Part shown: piece after piece, positions 41,301-56,300 of the stretch
Layout of the letters: the number at the start of each line of letters is the position of its first letter
How positions within the stretch are numbered: the first letter of the stretch is position 1
Source: Tenacibaculum sp. MAR_2009_124
GTDB taxonomy: Bacteria; Bacteroidota; Bacteroidia; Flavobacteriales; Flavobacteriaceae
Assembly: GCF_900105455.1 (NCBI RefSeq)
Contig: NZ_FNSF01000001.1
Span: forward strand, 5,001 to 69,000
Reading direction: 5' to 3'
DNA: 64,000 nucleotides
Position numbers and translations under genes: made by a program
The notes under the pieces: generated by a model
What the model saw: the letters and a program-made list of their open reading frames with translations, nothing else
Databases searched by the model: none
Told to the model about the DNA's origin: nothing

Positions 41301-44300
41301 TTTATGATTTATACGGACCATCAGAAGCTACGACTTATAGCACCTTTATCAAAAGAGAAATCAACGGAGCTCAAACTATTGGACGTCCGATTACCAATAC
41401 TCAGATTTATATTTTAAGTGAATCGAGTGAACTTTTACCAGTGGGCGTTGTAGGAGAATTATGTGTAGGAGGAAAAGGAGTGGCGAGAGGATATTTAAAC
41501 CGAGAAGAATTAACGAATGAAAAATTCATTACGAATCCATTTAAGGAAGGTGAGAGAATTTACAAGACAGGTGATTTAGCCTGCTGGCTCTCTGATGGAA
41601 CGTTAGAATATGTAGGAAGAAAGGATTCTCAAGTAAAAGTTCGTGGATATAGAATAGAATTAGGAGAGGTTGAAACAGCTTTAGCAGCCATAACCAATAT
41701 TCAAAACAGTTGTGTACTAGCAAAAGCAGATGTCACAGGAAGTAAGCGATTGGTAGGATATGTTGTTGTAGATGGAGAGTTCGATAAAGAAAACGTTCAA
41801 GCCGAGTTAAAGGAGAGCTTACCAGAATACATGGTCCCATCTTTATGGGTTGAGTTAGAAGAAATGCCATTAACTGCTAGTGGAAAGTTAGATAGAAAAT
41901 CCCTGCCAGAACTAGATGGATCACTCTTATCAACCAAAGCATATGTAGCTCCAAGAACAGTAGTAGAAGAACAAATCGCTGAGATTTGGCAAGAGTTGTT
42001 AGGAGTAGAAAAAGTTGGTGTATATGACAACTTCTTTGAATTAGGAGGTCATAGTTTACTCGTTGTTCAATTAATATCACGTTTACAAAAACTTGATTTA
42101 TACATAGAGGTAAAAGATATTTTTGCCAATGCAACCATTGCAGAAATCGCAGAAAAATTATCAACGGACACACCAACATACCAAGTGCCTGAAAATGGAA
42201 TTACCCCAGAGGTGGAGCATATTGTTCCAGCGATGGTTCCGTTATTGGATTTCAATCAAGAAGATATTGACACAGTCGTATCGAAAGTTTCTGGCGGTGT
42301 TTCGAATATTCAAGATATCTATCCATTATCACCATTACAAGAAGGAATTCATTTTCATTATTTAATGAGTAATAAGGAAGAAGGAGATACTTATATATTA
42401 TCTAATCTAGTATCCTTTAAAGACAAAGAAAAGCGCTCTTTGTTTATTGAAGCCCTTCAGTTTGTAGTAGACAGACATGATGTACTGAGAACTTGTGTTG
42501 TGAGTAAAGGTTTGCCAAAAGCAGTTCAAGTAGTACAACGAGAAGCTCAATTATCGATAGAGGAGTTGGTCTTTGAAAAAACAACAGATGTTTTATCTGA
42601 ATTGGAACGATTAACCAGTCCAGGGAATCAATGGATGGATATTTCAAATGCCCCATTACTACAAATAAAATCGGCGAATGATGATGAGAATGAAATTTAT
42701 TATTTAGTTATCAATCAGCATCACTTGGTATTAGATCATCTAGGTTTAGAAAGAGTGATTTTTGAGATAGAACAATACTTATTCGGTAATAAAGAAAGTC
42801 TTCCTATTCCAGTATTGTATCGTGATTTTATAGGGCATAATTTACACTCGCAGATAACAAATAATGATGAAATTTATTTCAAAGGTTTATTAGGAGATGT
42901 TGAAGAACCTACGTATCCGTTTGACTTAACGAATGTTTTAGGAAATGGTAGTGATATAGAGGAATTAGAAATTAGATTACCAAAAGAACTAAGCCAAAAA
43001 ATTCGAAGCGTTAGTGTCGAGTTAGGAATGAGTCCAGCAGTATTATTTCATGCTGCTTATGGAATTGTTGTCGGAAGAAGTAGTAATAAAGGGTATGCTA
43101 TTTTTGGTTCACTATTTTCGGGACGTTTACAAGGAGCGGTTGGAGCAGCAGAATCTTTAGGATTATTCATAAATACTTTACCATTTTTCGTAAAACTAGA
43201 AGGTAACATTATAGAGTATATTCAAAAGATTAAACAAGGATTAAATGAATTATTACCTTATGAACAAACTCCATTGTCTAGTATTCAGAATTGGAGTGAT
43301 ATTTCCAACGAAGTTCCATTATTCAGTGCTCTATTAAATTACCGTCATTCAATAGACCCAAGTAATGCAGAAGCTACGTCACTTGAGAATGACTTAGGAA
43401 TAACTCTTATTAATGGTCATGAAAGAACAAATTACCCACTTACTCTGAATGTTGATGATTATGGAGTTGATTTTGGGTTAACAGTGCAAATCGAAAAACA
43501 TATTAATGCAAGGCGCATTATAGATTATATAGAAGAGACCCTAGAACAATTACTAGAAGGATTGACTTCTGAAGGAGCTATTGAAGTTAGTAGTGCAGCA
43601 ATCTTACCAAAAGAGGAGTTAGCATTATTAGATACATTCAACAACACTCATGCTGAGTATCCATTAGATAAAACACTGGTTGATTTATTTGCGGAACAAG
43701 TAATTAAATCACCAGAAGCAATAGCTGTTGTTTTTGAAGATGAGGCATTAACATTTACTGAGTTAGACGAGCGTTCAAATCAGTTAGGACATTATCTGCG
43801 TGAGCAAGGAGTTACCCCAGATACTTTGGTAGGTATTTGTATTGAGCGAAGCATTGAAATGCTAGTAAGTATTTTAGGAATCTTAAAATCGGGAGGAGCG
43901 TATGTGCCAATTGATCCAGAATATCCAGAAGATCGTATTGAGTATATGGTATCGGATGCTGAGATCAAATTGGTATTAACGAGTGCAAAAGTTGAATCAG
44001 AAGTATTAGGAGATCGAGACGATATTACTGCAGTTGCATTAGACAATCAATGGGAAACTATTGGAAGTTATTCAATAGATGCTTTAACTCCAGTAGTATC
44101 TCCAGAGAATTTGGCCTATGTAATTTATACTTCAGGAAGTACAGGAAAGCCAAAAGGAGTAATGAATCAGCACAATGGTATTGTAAATCGTTTGTTATGG
44201 ACGCAATCAGAATACCAATTGACTTCAGAGGATACTATTTTACAAAAAACAACTTTCAGTTTCGATGTATCGGTATGGGAATTATTATGGGGAACTATTA

Positions 44301-47300
44301 GTGGATCGAAACTAGTATTTGCAAAACCAGAAGGACATAAAGATGCACGTTACTTAAAAGATATTATAGAAGAGCACAAAATCACAACAATGCACTTTGT
44401 ACCATCGATGTTGAGAGTGTTCTTAGAAGAAATAGCCTCAGGAGATTGTGATTCTTTACGTCGTGTAATTTGTAGTGGAGAAGCCTTACAGGTAGATCAT
44501 GTAGCTTTATTCAATGAGAAATTCACAGGAGTAGCATTACACAATTTATATGGACCCACGGAAGCAGCGATTGATGTTAGTTATTGGCCAGTTCCATTAA
44601 ACAAAGAAATTAGTAATGTATTAATTGGACGTCCAGTAGCCAATACAAGTTTATATGTACTGGATAATTCAATGAACTTAGCACCGATTGGAGTTGCAGG
44701 AGAATTATGTATTGGAGGAGTTCAGGTAGCTAGAGGCTATTTAAACAAAGAAGAATTAACCAATGAGAAATTCATTCCGAATCCATTTAAAGAAGGAGAT
44801 AGAATTTATAAGACAGGAGATTTAGCCCGTTGGTTACCTGATGGAACGATAGAATATATTGGAAGAAAAGATAATCAAGTAAAGATCCGTGGATACAGAA
44901 TTGAATTAGGAGAGATAGAAAACACATTATCATCATTAGAGAGCATCAGTCAATGTTGTGTGCTAGCAAAAGACGATAGTATAGGAAGCAAGCGCTTAGT
45001 AGCCTATGTAGTTCCAAGCGGAGAATTCGATAAAGAAAATATTCAAAACGAATTAAAAGAGATTCTTCCAGAGTATATGGTACCTGGATTATGGGTTGAG
45101 TTGGAAGCAATGCCATTGACAGTGAATGGTAAATTAGATAGAAAAGCGTTACCAGAACCAGACGGATCATTATTATCAACCAAAGAATATGTTGCTCCAA
45201 GAAATGAGATGGAATCTCAAATGGTGAGCATTTGGCAAGAAGTATTGGGGCTAGAAAAGGTAGGAGTTTATGATAACTTCTTTGAATTAGGAGGACATAG
45301 TTTACTGGTTGTTCAGTTAATCTCACGTTTACAAAAGATAGATTTCAATATCGCGGTAAAAGATGTTTTCTCAAATCCAACGATTGCATCGATGAGTGAT
45401 AGCGCTTCATCATTATCATTAATGTATCAAGTTCCAGCGAATGGAGTAACAGAAGATATAGATCACATTGTTCCAGCAATGGTTCCTTTATTGGATTTTG
45501 ATCAAGAAGATATTGATGCAGTAGTTTCAAAAGTTGAAGGAGGGGTATCGAATATTCAAGATATCTATCCATTATCACCATTACAAGAAGGAATTTATTT
45601 CCATCACTTAATGAGTGATAAAGAACAGGGAGATCCATATGTTTTGTCTCATTTACTGTCTTTTGAAAATGAAGAGAAGCGCAAATCTTTTATAGAAGCC
45701 TTACAATTTGTAGTGAATCGTCACGATGTATTGAGAACATGTTTTGTAAGTGAAGGTTTACCCAAAACGATTCAAGTAGTACAAAGAGAAGTTAAGTTAT
45801 CGATAGAAGAGCTAACCTATGAAAATACTACAGCTGTTGAATCTCAATTAGAGGAATTAACCGCTCCGGGAAGTCAATGGGTAGACACTTCTATTGCTCC
45901 ATTATTACAATTAAAATCGGTAAATGATCTAGAAAGTGGTACTTGTTATTTGGTATTAAATCAGCACCATTTGATATTAGATCACGTTGGAATGGAGAAG
46001 ATTGTAGCAGAGATTGAAGTTTACCTTTCAGGAGAAGTAGCAACACTTTTAGAACCAGTATTATATAGAGATTTTATAGGCCATACCTTACATTCACAAA
46101 CCACAAACGATAGTGAATCATATTTCAAAGATTTATTAGATAATATCGAAGATCCTACGTATCCATTTGGTTTATCAGATATCAAAGGAGATGGAGGAGA
46201 TATCCAAGAATTTAGTAAACTCTTGAATAAAGAGCTAAGTAAGGAAATCCGAAATATATGTACAAAGAACGGAATGAGTCCAGCGACTTTATTCCATGCA
46301 GCTTATGGACTCGTAGTTGGAAAATGTAGTAATTCAGAGTATGCGTTATTTGGTTCGTTATTTTCAGGACGTTTGCAAGGAGCTTCAAATTCAGCAGACT
46401 CACTAGGGTTATTCATTAATACTTTACCATTTTTAACTGAGTTAAACGCAAGTATTTCAGACTATGTCATTGAAGTTAAAAATAGATTAAATGAGCTTTT
46501 ATCTTACGAACAAAGCCCATTAGCTGACATTCAAGGATGGAGTGAAATTTCGAATGATGTTCCTTTGTTCAGTGCTTTATTAAACTACCGTCATTCTTTT
46601 GAAGCATCAAATAAAGAAGGCCTTACCACAAGTTTAGGAATTACAAAAATAGAAAGTCAAGAGCGAACGAATTATCCATTTACTTTAAGTGTTGATGATT
46701 ATGGAGTAGATTTCGGATTAACCGCTCAAATAGATGGGAGTGTTGATGTAAATCGAGTTATTGATTATATGCAAGAAGCCTTGGAACAATTAGTACAAGG
46801 TTTAAATTCAGAGGAAACGATTGAAGTTCGTAATGCAGTCATCTTATCAAAAGAAGAAGAGGAGTTATTGTTAGAGACTTTCAACAATACTGAAGCAGAG
46901 TATCCATTAGATCAAACTATTTTAAATCTGTTTTCAGATCAGGTAAAGCAATCACCAAAGCAAGTTGCCGTTGTTTATAAAGGAGAAGCATTAAGTTATA
47001 AAGAATTAGATCAACGCTCGAACCAAGTAGCTCGATATTTACAAACTCAAGGAGTTCAAGCAGATGGATTGGTAGGAATTTGTATGACGCGTAGTTTGGA
47101 GATGATTGTAGGAATTTTAGGAGTTTTAAAATCAGGCGGAGCTTATGTTCCAATCGATCCTAATTACCCAAAAGAGCGTGTCGAATATATCATAGAAGAT
47201 ACAGGAATTGAATTATTATTAAGTAATGCTTCAAGTCAAGATGCTTTAGAAGACAAAGAAGGTTTTACAAGCATTGCTTTAGATACAGATTGGAATCAGA

Positions 47301-50300
47301 TTTCAGAGTATTCAACAAGAAAATTAAGCTATCAATCAATCTCACAAGAGAATCTGGCGTATGTAATTTATACTTCAGGAAGTACAGGAAAACCAAAAGG
47401 AGTACTTATTGAACATGGTAATATGTTCAATTTAGTGAATTGGGCAACGGCAAACTTCAAGGATTCATTGGATTTAGGAATGCTAGCGAGTACTTCCATC
47501 AACTTTGATTTATCGATTTTTGAGATCTTTACTTCACTAGCCTCAGGAGCAAAGATTGAATTAGTTGATAATTTATTATCATTAGTAGAAGATTCAGAAG
47601 TTTCTGTATCACTGATTAATACGGTACCAAGTGTTTTACAAGGAGTCTTAGAATCAGGAAAATTACCAGAAACGGTAAAAACAATCAACCTAGCAGGAGA
47701 GCCGTTATTACCAAGTTTGGTCGATCGTATTTATGAAGAAAGTTCGGTAGAGTCTATTTATGATTTATATGGACCATCAGAGGCTACGACTTATAGTACC
47801 TTTATCAAAAGAGAAATCAACGGAGTTCAAACCATTGGACGTCCGATAGCCAATACTCAGATATATATTTTAAGTGAATCGAGTGAACTCCTACCAGTAG
47901 GTGTTGTAGGAGAATTATGTGTAGGAGGAAAAGGAGTAGCGAGAGGATATTTAAACCGAGAAGAATTAACGAATGAAAAATTCATTACAAATCCATTTAA
48001 GGAAGGAGAAAGAATTTACAAGACAGGCGATTTAGCACGCTGGCTCTCTGATGGAACGTTAGAATATGTAGGAAGAAAGGATTCACAAGTAAAGGTTCGT
48101 GGATACAGAATAGAATTAGGAGAGATTGAAACAGCTTTAGCAGCCATAACCAATATTCAAAACAGCTGTGTACTAGCCAAAGCAGATGTTACAGGAAGTA
48201 AACGATTGGTAGGATATGTAGTTGTAGATGGAGAGTTCGATAAAGAAAAAGTTCAAGCTGAATTAAAGAAGAGTCTACCGGAATATATGGTTCCATCTTT
48301 ATGGGTTGAACTCGAAGAAATGCCATTAACGGCAAGTGGTAAATTAGACAGAAAAGCGTTACCAGAACTAGATGGATCATTATTATCAACTACAGCATAT
48401 GTAGCACCAAGAAATGAGTTGGAATCTCAAATAGCTAGAATTTGGCAAGATTTATTAGGTGTTGAGAAAGCAGGGGTTTATGATAACTTCTTTGAATTAG
48501 GAGGGCATAGTTTATTAATTGTTCAATTAATATCACGTTTACAAAAGCTTGATTTATACATTGAGGTAAAAGATATTTTTGCCAATGCAACCATTGCTCA
48601 AATAGCAGAGAAATTAACATCAGATACAGAAAGATATCAAGTTCCAGCCAATGGAATTACAGTGGATACAAAGACGATCACACCAGCAATGGTCCCATTG
48701 TTAGATTTTGCACAGGAAGATATTGATACCATCGTTTCGAAGATTTCAGGCGGTGTTTCAAATATTGAAGACATCTATCCATTATCACCACTACAAGAAG
48801 GAATCTATTTCCATTATTTAATGAGTGATAAAGAGCAAGGAGATACCTATGTACTATCAAACTTACTGTCTTTTAAAGACAAAGAGAAACGAGCTTTATT
48901 TATCGAGGCTTTACAATTTGTGGTAAACAGACATGATGTACTCAGAACTTGTGTAGTAAGTGAAGGTTTACCGAGTGCAGTTCAAGTAGTACAGCGAGAA
49001 GCAGCATTATCAGTAGAGGAATTAATTTTCGATGCAAAAACAGACGTTTTAACTGAATTAGAAGAGTTAACCGCTCCAGGAAATCAATGGATGGATGTAT
49101 CGAAAGCTCCATTATTACAATTAAAATCGGCAGATGATAAGGAGCATGATCGTTACTATTTGATTGTCAATCAGCATCACTTGGTACTGGATCATATTGG
49201 TTTAGAAAAAGTTGTTGAGGAGGTTCAATTATATCTATTAGGACATGAGGAAAATCTTCCAACACCAGTATTGTATCGAGACTTTATTGGACATACATTA
49301 CATGCGCAAGCAACCAACGATAGTGAGACTTATTTCCAAGGGGTATTAGGTGATATTGAAGAACCAACCTATCCATTTAATTTATCAGACACCAAGGTGA
49401 ATGCCAATGCCATTAAAGTGGCAAATGTACTTTTACCAGATACATTGAATAAAGAACTTAGAGAAGTTAGCATCGAATTAGGAATGAGTCCAGCGGTATT
49501 ATTCCATGCGGCTTATGGATTGGTAATCGGAAAGTGCAGTAACTCAGAATACGCTTTATTCGGATCACTATTCTCAGGACGTTTACAAGGGGCGTTGAAC
49601 TCAGCGGATTCTCTAGGAATGTTTATCAATACCTTACCTTTTTATGTTTCTTTAGAATATACTACACAGGAATATATTCGCCAGGTAAAAGGACGCTTAC
49701 AAGACCTATTACCTTATGAGCAAACTCCATTGTCAAACATCCAAGGTTGGAGTGGTATCTCTACGGAGGTTTCTTTGTTTAGTGCCTTATTAAATTATCG
49801 CCACTCTCATTCAGCAGTAGAAGAGACTGAAGCAGGAGAAACGATTGATTTAGGAGTGGAGGTTCTAGGAGGAGATGAGCGTACGAACTATCCATTTACA
49901 TTAAACGTTGATGATTATGGATCTATTTTCGAACTTACAGCACTTATAGATGAACAGGTTTCTGCAGATAAGGTATTGTCTTATATGCAAGAAGCCTTAA
50001 CGAGTTTATTACAAGGATTAAAAGTAGAGCGAAAAGAATCAGTTGCAAGCTTAGCTATTTTATCTGAAGAAGATAGTACAGAGATATTAGATGTTTTCAA
50101 TGCTACTGAATTAACGTATCCATCAGAGAAGTCGGTAGTAGAACTATTTGAAGTACAAGCTGAAAAAACACCAAAAGCAGCAGCAATTTCATTTGAAGAA
50201 ACTACATTAACGTATGAGGAACTAGATAAACGTTCAAATCAACTAGCACATTATTTACAAGCACAAGGAGTAGAGACCGATGCATTTGTAGGAATCTGTA

Positions 50301-53300
50301 TGGATCGTAGTTTGGAATTACTTATTTCGATATTAGGAGTCTTAAAATCAGGCGGTGCTTATGTACCAATCGATCCGAGTTATCCAGAAGATCGAATTGA
50401 GTATATGTTAAGCGATGCAACGATTAATTTGGTGTTGACAAGCGAGTCAAACAAAGAAATTCTCACAGATAAAAAAGGCATCTCAGTTATTGCGGTAGAT
50501 CAAGACTGGAATGAACTAATTGCAACCTATTCAGAAAACAGTTTAAATACAACTATTTCATCAAATGATTTAGCGTATGTGATCTACACTTCAGGAAGTA
50601 CAGGACAGCCAAAAGGAGTTCAAATCGAACATAAAAACATTGTTAGTTTAAGTACGAGCTGTGATTATGTAGAGCTGAATTCAGATACGGTTTGGTTATC
50701 AACAGGATCGATTTCTTTCGATGCAACCACAATTGAATATTGGGGAACCTTACTTAATGGAGGAGAACTTGTTTTAACAACCAAAGACACTTTATTAGAT
50801 ACCGCAAGCTTTAAAGCATTATTACAAGAGAAAGAGGTAACTACATTATGGATGACTGCTTCATGGTTCCATGGGGTAGTAGAGGAAGATACGAGTGTTT
50901 TTGCTTCATTAAAACATTTACTAGTTGGAGGAGATGTAGTTCTATTCAACTATACCAATAAAATAAAAGAGTTATATCCAGATGTAACGATCATCAATGG
51001 ATATGGACCGACAGAGAACACGACGTTCTCAACCACGTACACTATTGAAATCACCGAAGAAAATCTTCCAATTGGTAAGCCAATAAAGAACAGAGTGGCT
51101 TATATCGTTGATTCAGTAATGAACTTAGTTCCTGTAGGAGTAGAAGGGGAATTAGTTGTAGGAGGAGCAGGAGTTGCTAGAGGGTACTTAAACAATGAAG
51201 AACTCACCCAAGAGAAATTCATTTCAAGTCCATTTAAAGAAGGAGAAAAACTTTACAAAACAGGAGATTTAGCGAAATGGTTACCTGATGGTAATATTGA
51301 ATTCGCAGGAAGAAAAGATGCTCAGGTTAAGATTCGAGGATATAGAATTGAGCTAGGGGAGATAGAAAACGCGTTATCCAATTTAATCTCTATCAGTCAA
51401 TGTTGTGTATTAGCAAAAGAAACTGTTGGTGGTACCAAATACTTGGTAGGATATGTTGTTTCGGAAGGTGAATTTGATAAAGAAATAATTCAACAAGAAT
51501 TAAAACAACATTTACCAGATTATATGATTCCATCGATTTGGGAGGAAATGGAAGAGATGCCATTGACGAGCAATGGTAAATTAGACAGAAGATCTTTACC
51601 AGAGCCAGATAGTTCAGATTTATCAAGCAAAGACTATGTCGCTCCAAGAAATGAAACAGAAGAACAATTAGTAAACATCTGGCAAGAATTGTTAGGTGTA
51701 GAACAAGTAGGGATTTATGATGATTTCTTTGAATTGGGAGGACATAGTTTACTCGTTGTTCAATTAATCTCCAGAGTACAAAAGATAGGATTGAATATCT
51801 CAGTAAAAGATATTTTCTCAGAACCTACCATTGCAGGGATTAGTCAAAATGTATCCTCATCAGAGTTGATGTATCAAGTTCCAGCTAATGGAATAACGGA
51901 AGGTATCGATAGTATCACACCAGAGATGGTTCCTTTATTAGATTTTGCCCAAGAGGATATTGATACGGTTGTATCGAAAGCCCCAGGAGGGATATCGAAC
52001 ATTGAGGATATGTATCCATTATCACCCTTACAGGATGGAATCTATTTCCATTATTTAATGAGTGATCAGGATCATGGAGATCCATATGTTTTACCAAGTT
52101 TATACTCATTCCCAAGTAAGGAAAAGAGAGCTTTATTCATAGAGGCGCTTCAGTTTGTCGTAAATCGTCATGATGTACTCAGAACCTGTGTTATCAGTGA
52201 AGGCTTACCACAGGCGGTTCAGATAGTTCTTAGAGAAGCTGTATTGGAGGTAGAGGAGTTAGATGTAGCTTTACCAGAATTAGAATTATTAGCTGAACCA
52301 GGTAAGCAACGAATGGATGTTTCAAAAGCACCTTTATTACAATTAAAATCAGCCGATGATAAAGAGAATAATAACTACTATCTAATCATCAATCAACATC
52401 ATTTAATTTTAGATCATGTTGGATTAGAGAAAATTGTAGCAGAAATCACTGCTTATTTATCAAACAAAACAGAGAATCTTCCAACACCAGTTTTATATAG
52501 AGACTTTATCGGTCATACACTTCATGCGCAAGCAACCAATGATAGTGAAGCCTATTTTACCAATTTATTTGAAGGAATAGAGACACCTACCTATCCATTT
52601 GGATTATCAGATATTCAAGGAACAGGAAGTGATATTAAAGAATTACAAACTGTTTTACCAGAGGAGTTAAGTGAGGCTATTCGAAAGATAAGTACTGGAT
52701 TAGGAATGAGTCCGGCAGTAGTATTCCATGCAGCCTATGGACTGGTTGTAGGAAAATGTAGTAATAGTGATTATGCACTATTTGGAACTTTATTCTCAGG
52801 ACGTTTACAAGGAGCTTCAGGAGCAGCAGATTCGTTGGGGTTATTTATTAATACCTTAGGTTTCTTAGTAGAATTAAATGGAAGTGTTGCTGATTATATT
52901 AAACAGGTTAAAGAACGATTAGGAGACTTGTTACCCTATGAGCAAACGCCACTTTCAAACATTCAGAATTGGAGTGAGATTTCTAACGAGGTTCCATTGT
53001 TTAGTGCCTTGTTAAATTATCGTCACTCATCAATACTAACAGAAGAAGAGGTTGATCAGGATACAGTTAATTTAGGAATAGAGATTGTCAGTGATCATGA
53101 GCGTACGAACTATCCGTTTTCATTAAATGTTGATGATTATGGAAAGGAATTCAAATTAACGGCTCAGATTGATGGCAGTATTGATACCAAGCGTGTACTT
53201 GCTTTTATGGAAGAAGCTTTGGTACAACTTGTAGAAGGATTACACGCAGAAGAAGCGGTGCCAGTTGCGAGTTTAGGTATTTTACCTGAAGAAGATAGTA

Positions 53301-56300
53301 CAGAGATATTAGAGGTTTTCAATGCTACGGAATTAGCATATCCATCAGAGAAGTCAGTAGTAGAACTATTTGAAGCACAAGCTGAAAAAACACCAAACAG
53401 AGCAGCGATTTCATTTGAAGGAACTACATTAACGTATGAGGAACTAGATAAACGTTCAAATCAATTAGCACATTATTTACAAGCGCAAGGAGTAGAGACG
53501 GATACGTTTGTAGGAATCTGTATGGATCGTAGTTTGGAGCTACTTATTTCGATTTTAGGAGTGTTAAAATCAGGCGGTGCTTATGTACCAATCGATCCAA
53601 GTTATCCAGAAGATCGAATTGAGTATATGTTAAGCGATGCAACGATTAATTTGGTATTGACAAGCGAAGCGAATACTGAAGTATTAAAAGATAGAGATAA
53701 TGTATCAATCATTTCTTTAGACAAGCAGTGGAATGAACTAATTGCAACCTATTCAGGAAACAGTTTAAATACAACTATTTCATCAAATGATTTAGCCTAT
53801 GTGATCTATACCTCAGGAAGTACAGGACAACCAAAAGGAGTTCAAATCGAACACAAAAACATTGTTAGTTTAAGTACGAGCTGTGATTATGTAACACTAA
53901 ATTCAGATACGGTTTGGTTATCAACAGGATCGATTTCCTTTGATGCAACCACAATTGAATATTGGGGAACCTTACTTAATGGAGGAGAACTTGTTTTAAC
54001 AACCAAAGACACTTTATTAGATACCACAAGCTTTAAAGCATTATTACAAGAGAAAGAGGTAACTACATTATGGATGACTGCTTCATGGTTCCATGGAGTA
54101 GTAGAGGAAGATACGAGTGTTTTTGCTTCATTAAAACATTTACTAGTTGGAGGAGATGTAGTTCTGTTCAACTATACCAATAAAATAAAAGAGTTATATC
54201 CAGATGTAACGATCATCAATGGATATGGACCGACAGAGAACACGACGTTCTCAACCACGTATACTATTGAAATCACCGAAGAAAATCTTCCAATCGGTAA
54301 GCCAATAAAGAACAGAGTTGCTTATATCGTTGATTCAGCAATGAACTTAGTTCCTGTAGGAGTAGAAGGAGAATTAGTTGTAGGAGGAGCAGGAGTTGCT
54401 AGAGGATACTTAAACAATGAAGAACTCACCCAAGAGAAATTCATTTCAAGTCCATTTAAAGAAGGCGAAAGACTTTATAAAACAGGAGACTTAGTAAAAT
54501 GGCTTTCTGATGGGAACATTGAATTTGTAGGAAGAAAAGATGCTCAGGTTAAGATTCGAGGATATAGAATAGAATTAGGAGAGATAGAAAATAGTTTATC
54601 AAACTTAAGTTCAATTAGTCAATGTTGTGTGCTTGCAAAAGAAGCAGCAAACGGCACTAAACGTTTGGTAGGATATATAGTTTCAGAGGAAACTTTTGAC
54701 AAAGAAGCAATCCAAACAGAATTAAAAGAGCATTTACCAGATTATATGATTCCATCGATTTGGGTGGAAATGGAAGAGATGCCATTGACGAGCAATGGTA
54801 AATTAGACAGAAGATCTTTACCAGAGCCAGATAGTTCAGATTTATCAAGCAAAGAGTATGTCGCTCCAAGAAATGAAACAGAAGAACAATTAGTAACCAT
54901 CTGGCAAGAATTGTTAGGTGTAGAACAAGTAGGAGTTTACGATGATTTCTTTGAGTTAGGAGGACATAGTTTACTCGTTGTTCAATTAATCTCAAGAGTA
55001 CAAAAGATAGGATTGAATATCACAGTAAAAGATATTTTCTCGGAACCTACCATTGCAGGGATTAGTCAAAATGTATCCTCATCAGAGTTGATGTACCAAG
55101 TTCCATCTAATGGAATAACAGAAGGTATAGAGACTATCACACCAGAGATGGTTCCTTTATTAGATTTTGCCCAAGAAGATATTGATACAGTTGTATCGAA
55201 AGCCCCAGGAGGGATATCGAACATTGAGGATATGTATCCATTATCACCCTTACAAGATGGAATCTATTTCCATTATTTAATGAGTGATCAGGATCATGGA
55301 GATCCATATGTTTTACCAAATTTATTCTCATTCCCAAGTAAGGAAAAGAGGGCTTTATTTATAGAGGCACTTCAGTTTGTCGTAAATCGTCATGATGTTT
55401 TAAGAACCTGTGTTATCAGTGAAGGCTTACCACAGGCCGTTCAGATAGTTCTTAGAGAAGCTATATTGGAAGTAGAGGAGTTAGATGTAGCCTTATCAGA
55501 ATTAGAATTATTAGCTGAACCAGGTAAGCAACGAATGGATGTTTCAAAAGGACCCCTATTACAATTAAAATCAGCAGATGATAAGGTTTCTGATAAATAT
55601 TACTTAGTTATCAATCAACATCACCTCGTTTTAGATCATGTTGGACTAGAAATGATTATTAATGAAGTGGATGCTTATTTACTAGGAAAAACATCGAGCC
55701 TTCCAACACCAGTTCTTTATAGAGATTTTATTGGTCATACACTTCATACGCAGGCAACGAACGATAGTGAAGCTTATTTTACCAGTTTATTTGAAGGAGT
55801 TGACACACCTACCTATCCATTTGGATTATCAGATATTCAAGGAACAGGAAGTGATATTAAGGAGTTGGAAGCTGTTTTACCAGAGGAGTTAAGTGAGGCT
55901 ATTCGAAAGATAAGTATTGAATTAGGAATGAGTCCGGCAGTAGTATTCCATGCAGCCTATGGACTGGTTGTAGGAAAATGTAGTAATAGTGATTATGCAC
56001 TATTTGGAACTTTATTCTCAGGACGTTTACAAGGAGCTTCAGGAGCAGCAGATTCGTTGGGGTTATTTATTAATACCTTAGGTTTCTTAGTAGAATTAAA
56101 TGGAAGTGTTGCTGATTATATTAAACAGGTTAAAGAGCGATTAGGAGACTTGTTACCCTATGAGCAAACGCCACTTTCAAACATTCAGAATTGGAGTGAG
56201 ATTTCTAACGAGGTTCCATTGTTTAGTGCCTTATTAAATTATCGTCACTCTTCAGTTGGAACAGTAGTAGAAGAGATCGATGAAAGTGCTATCAGTTTAG

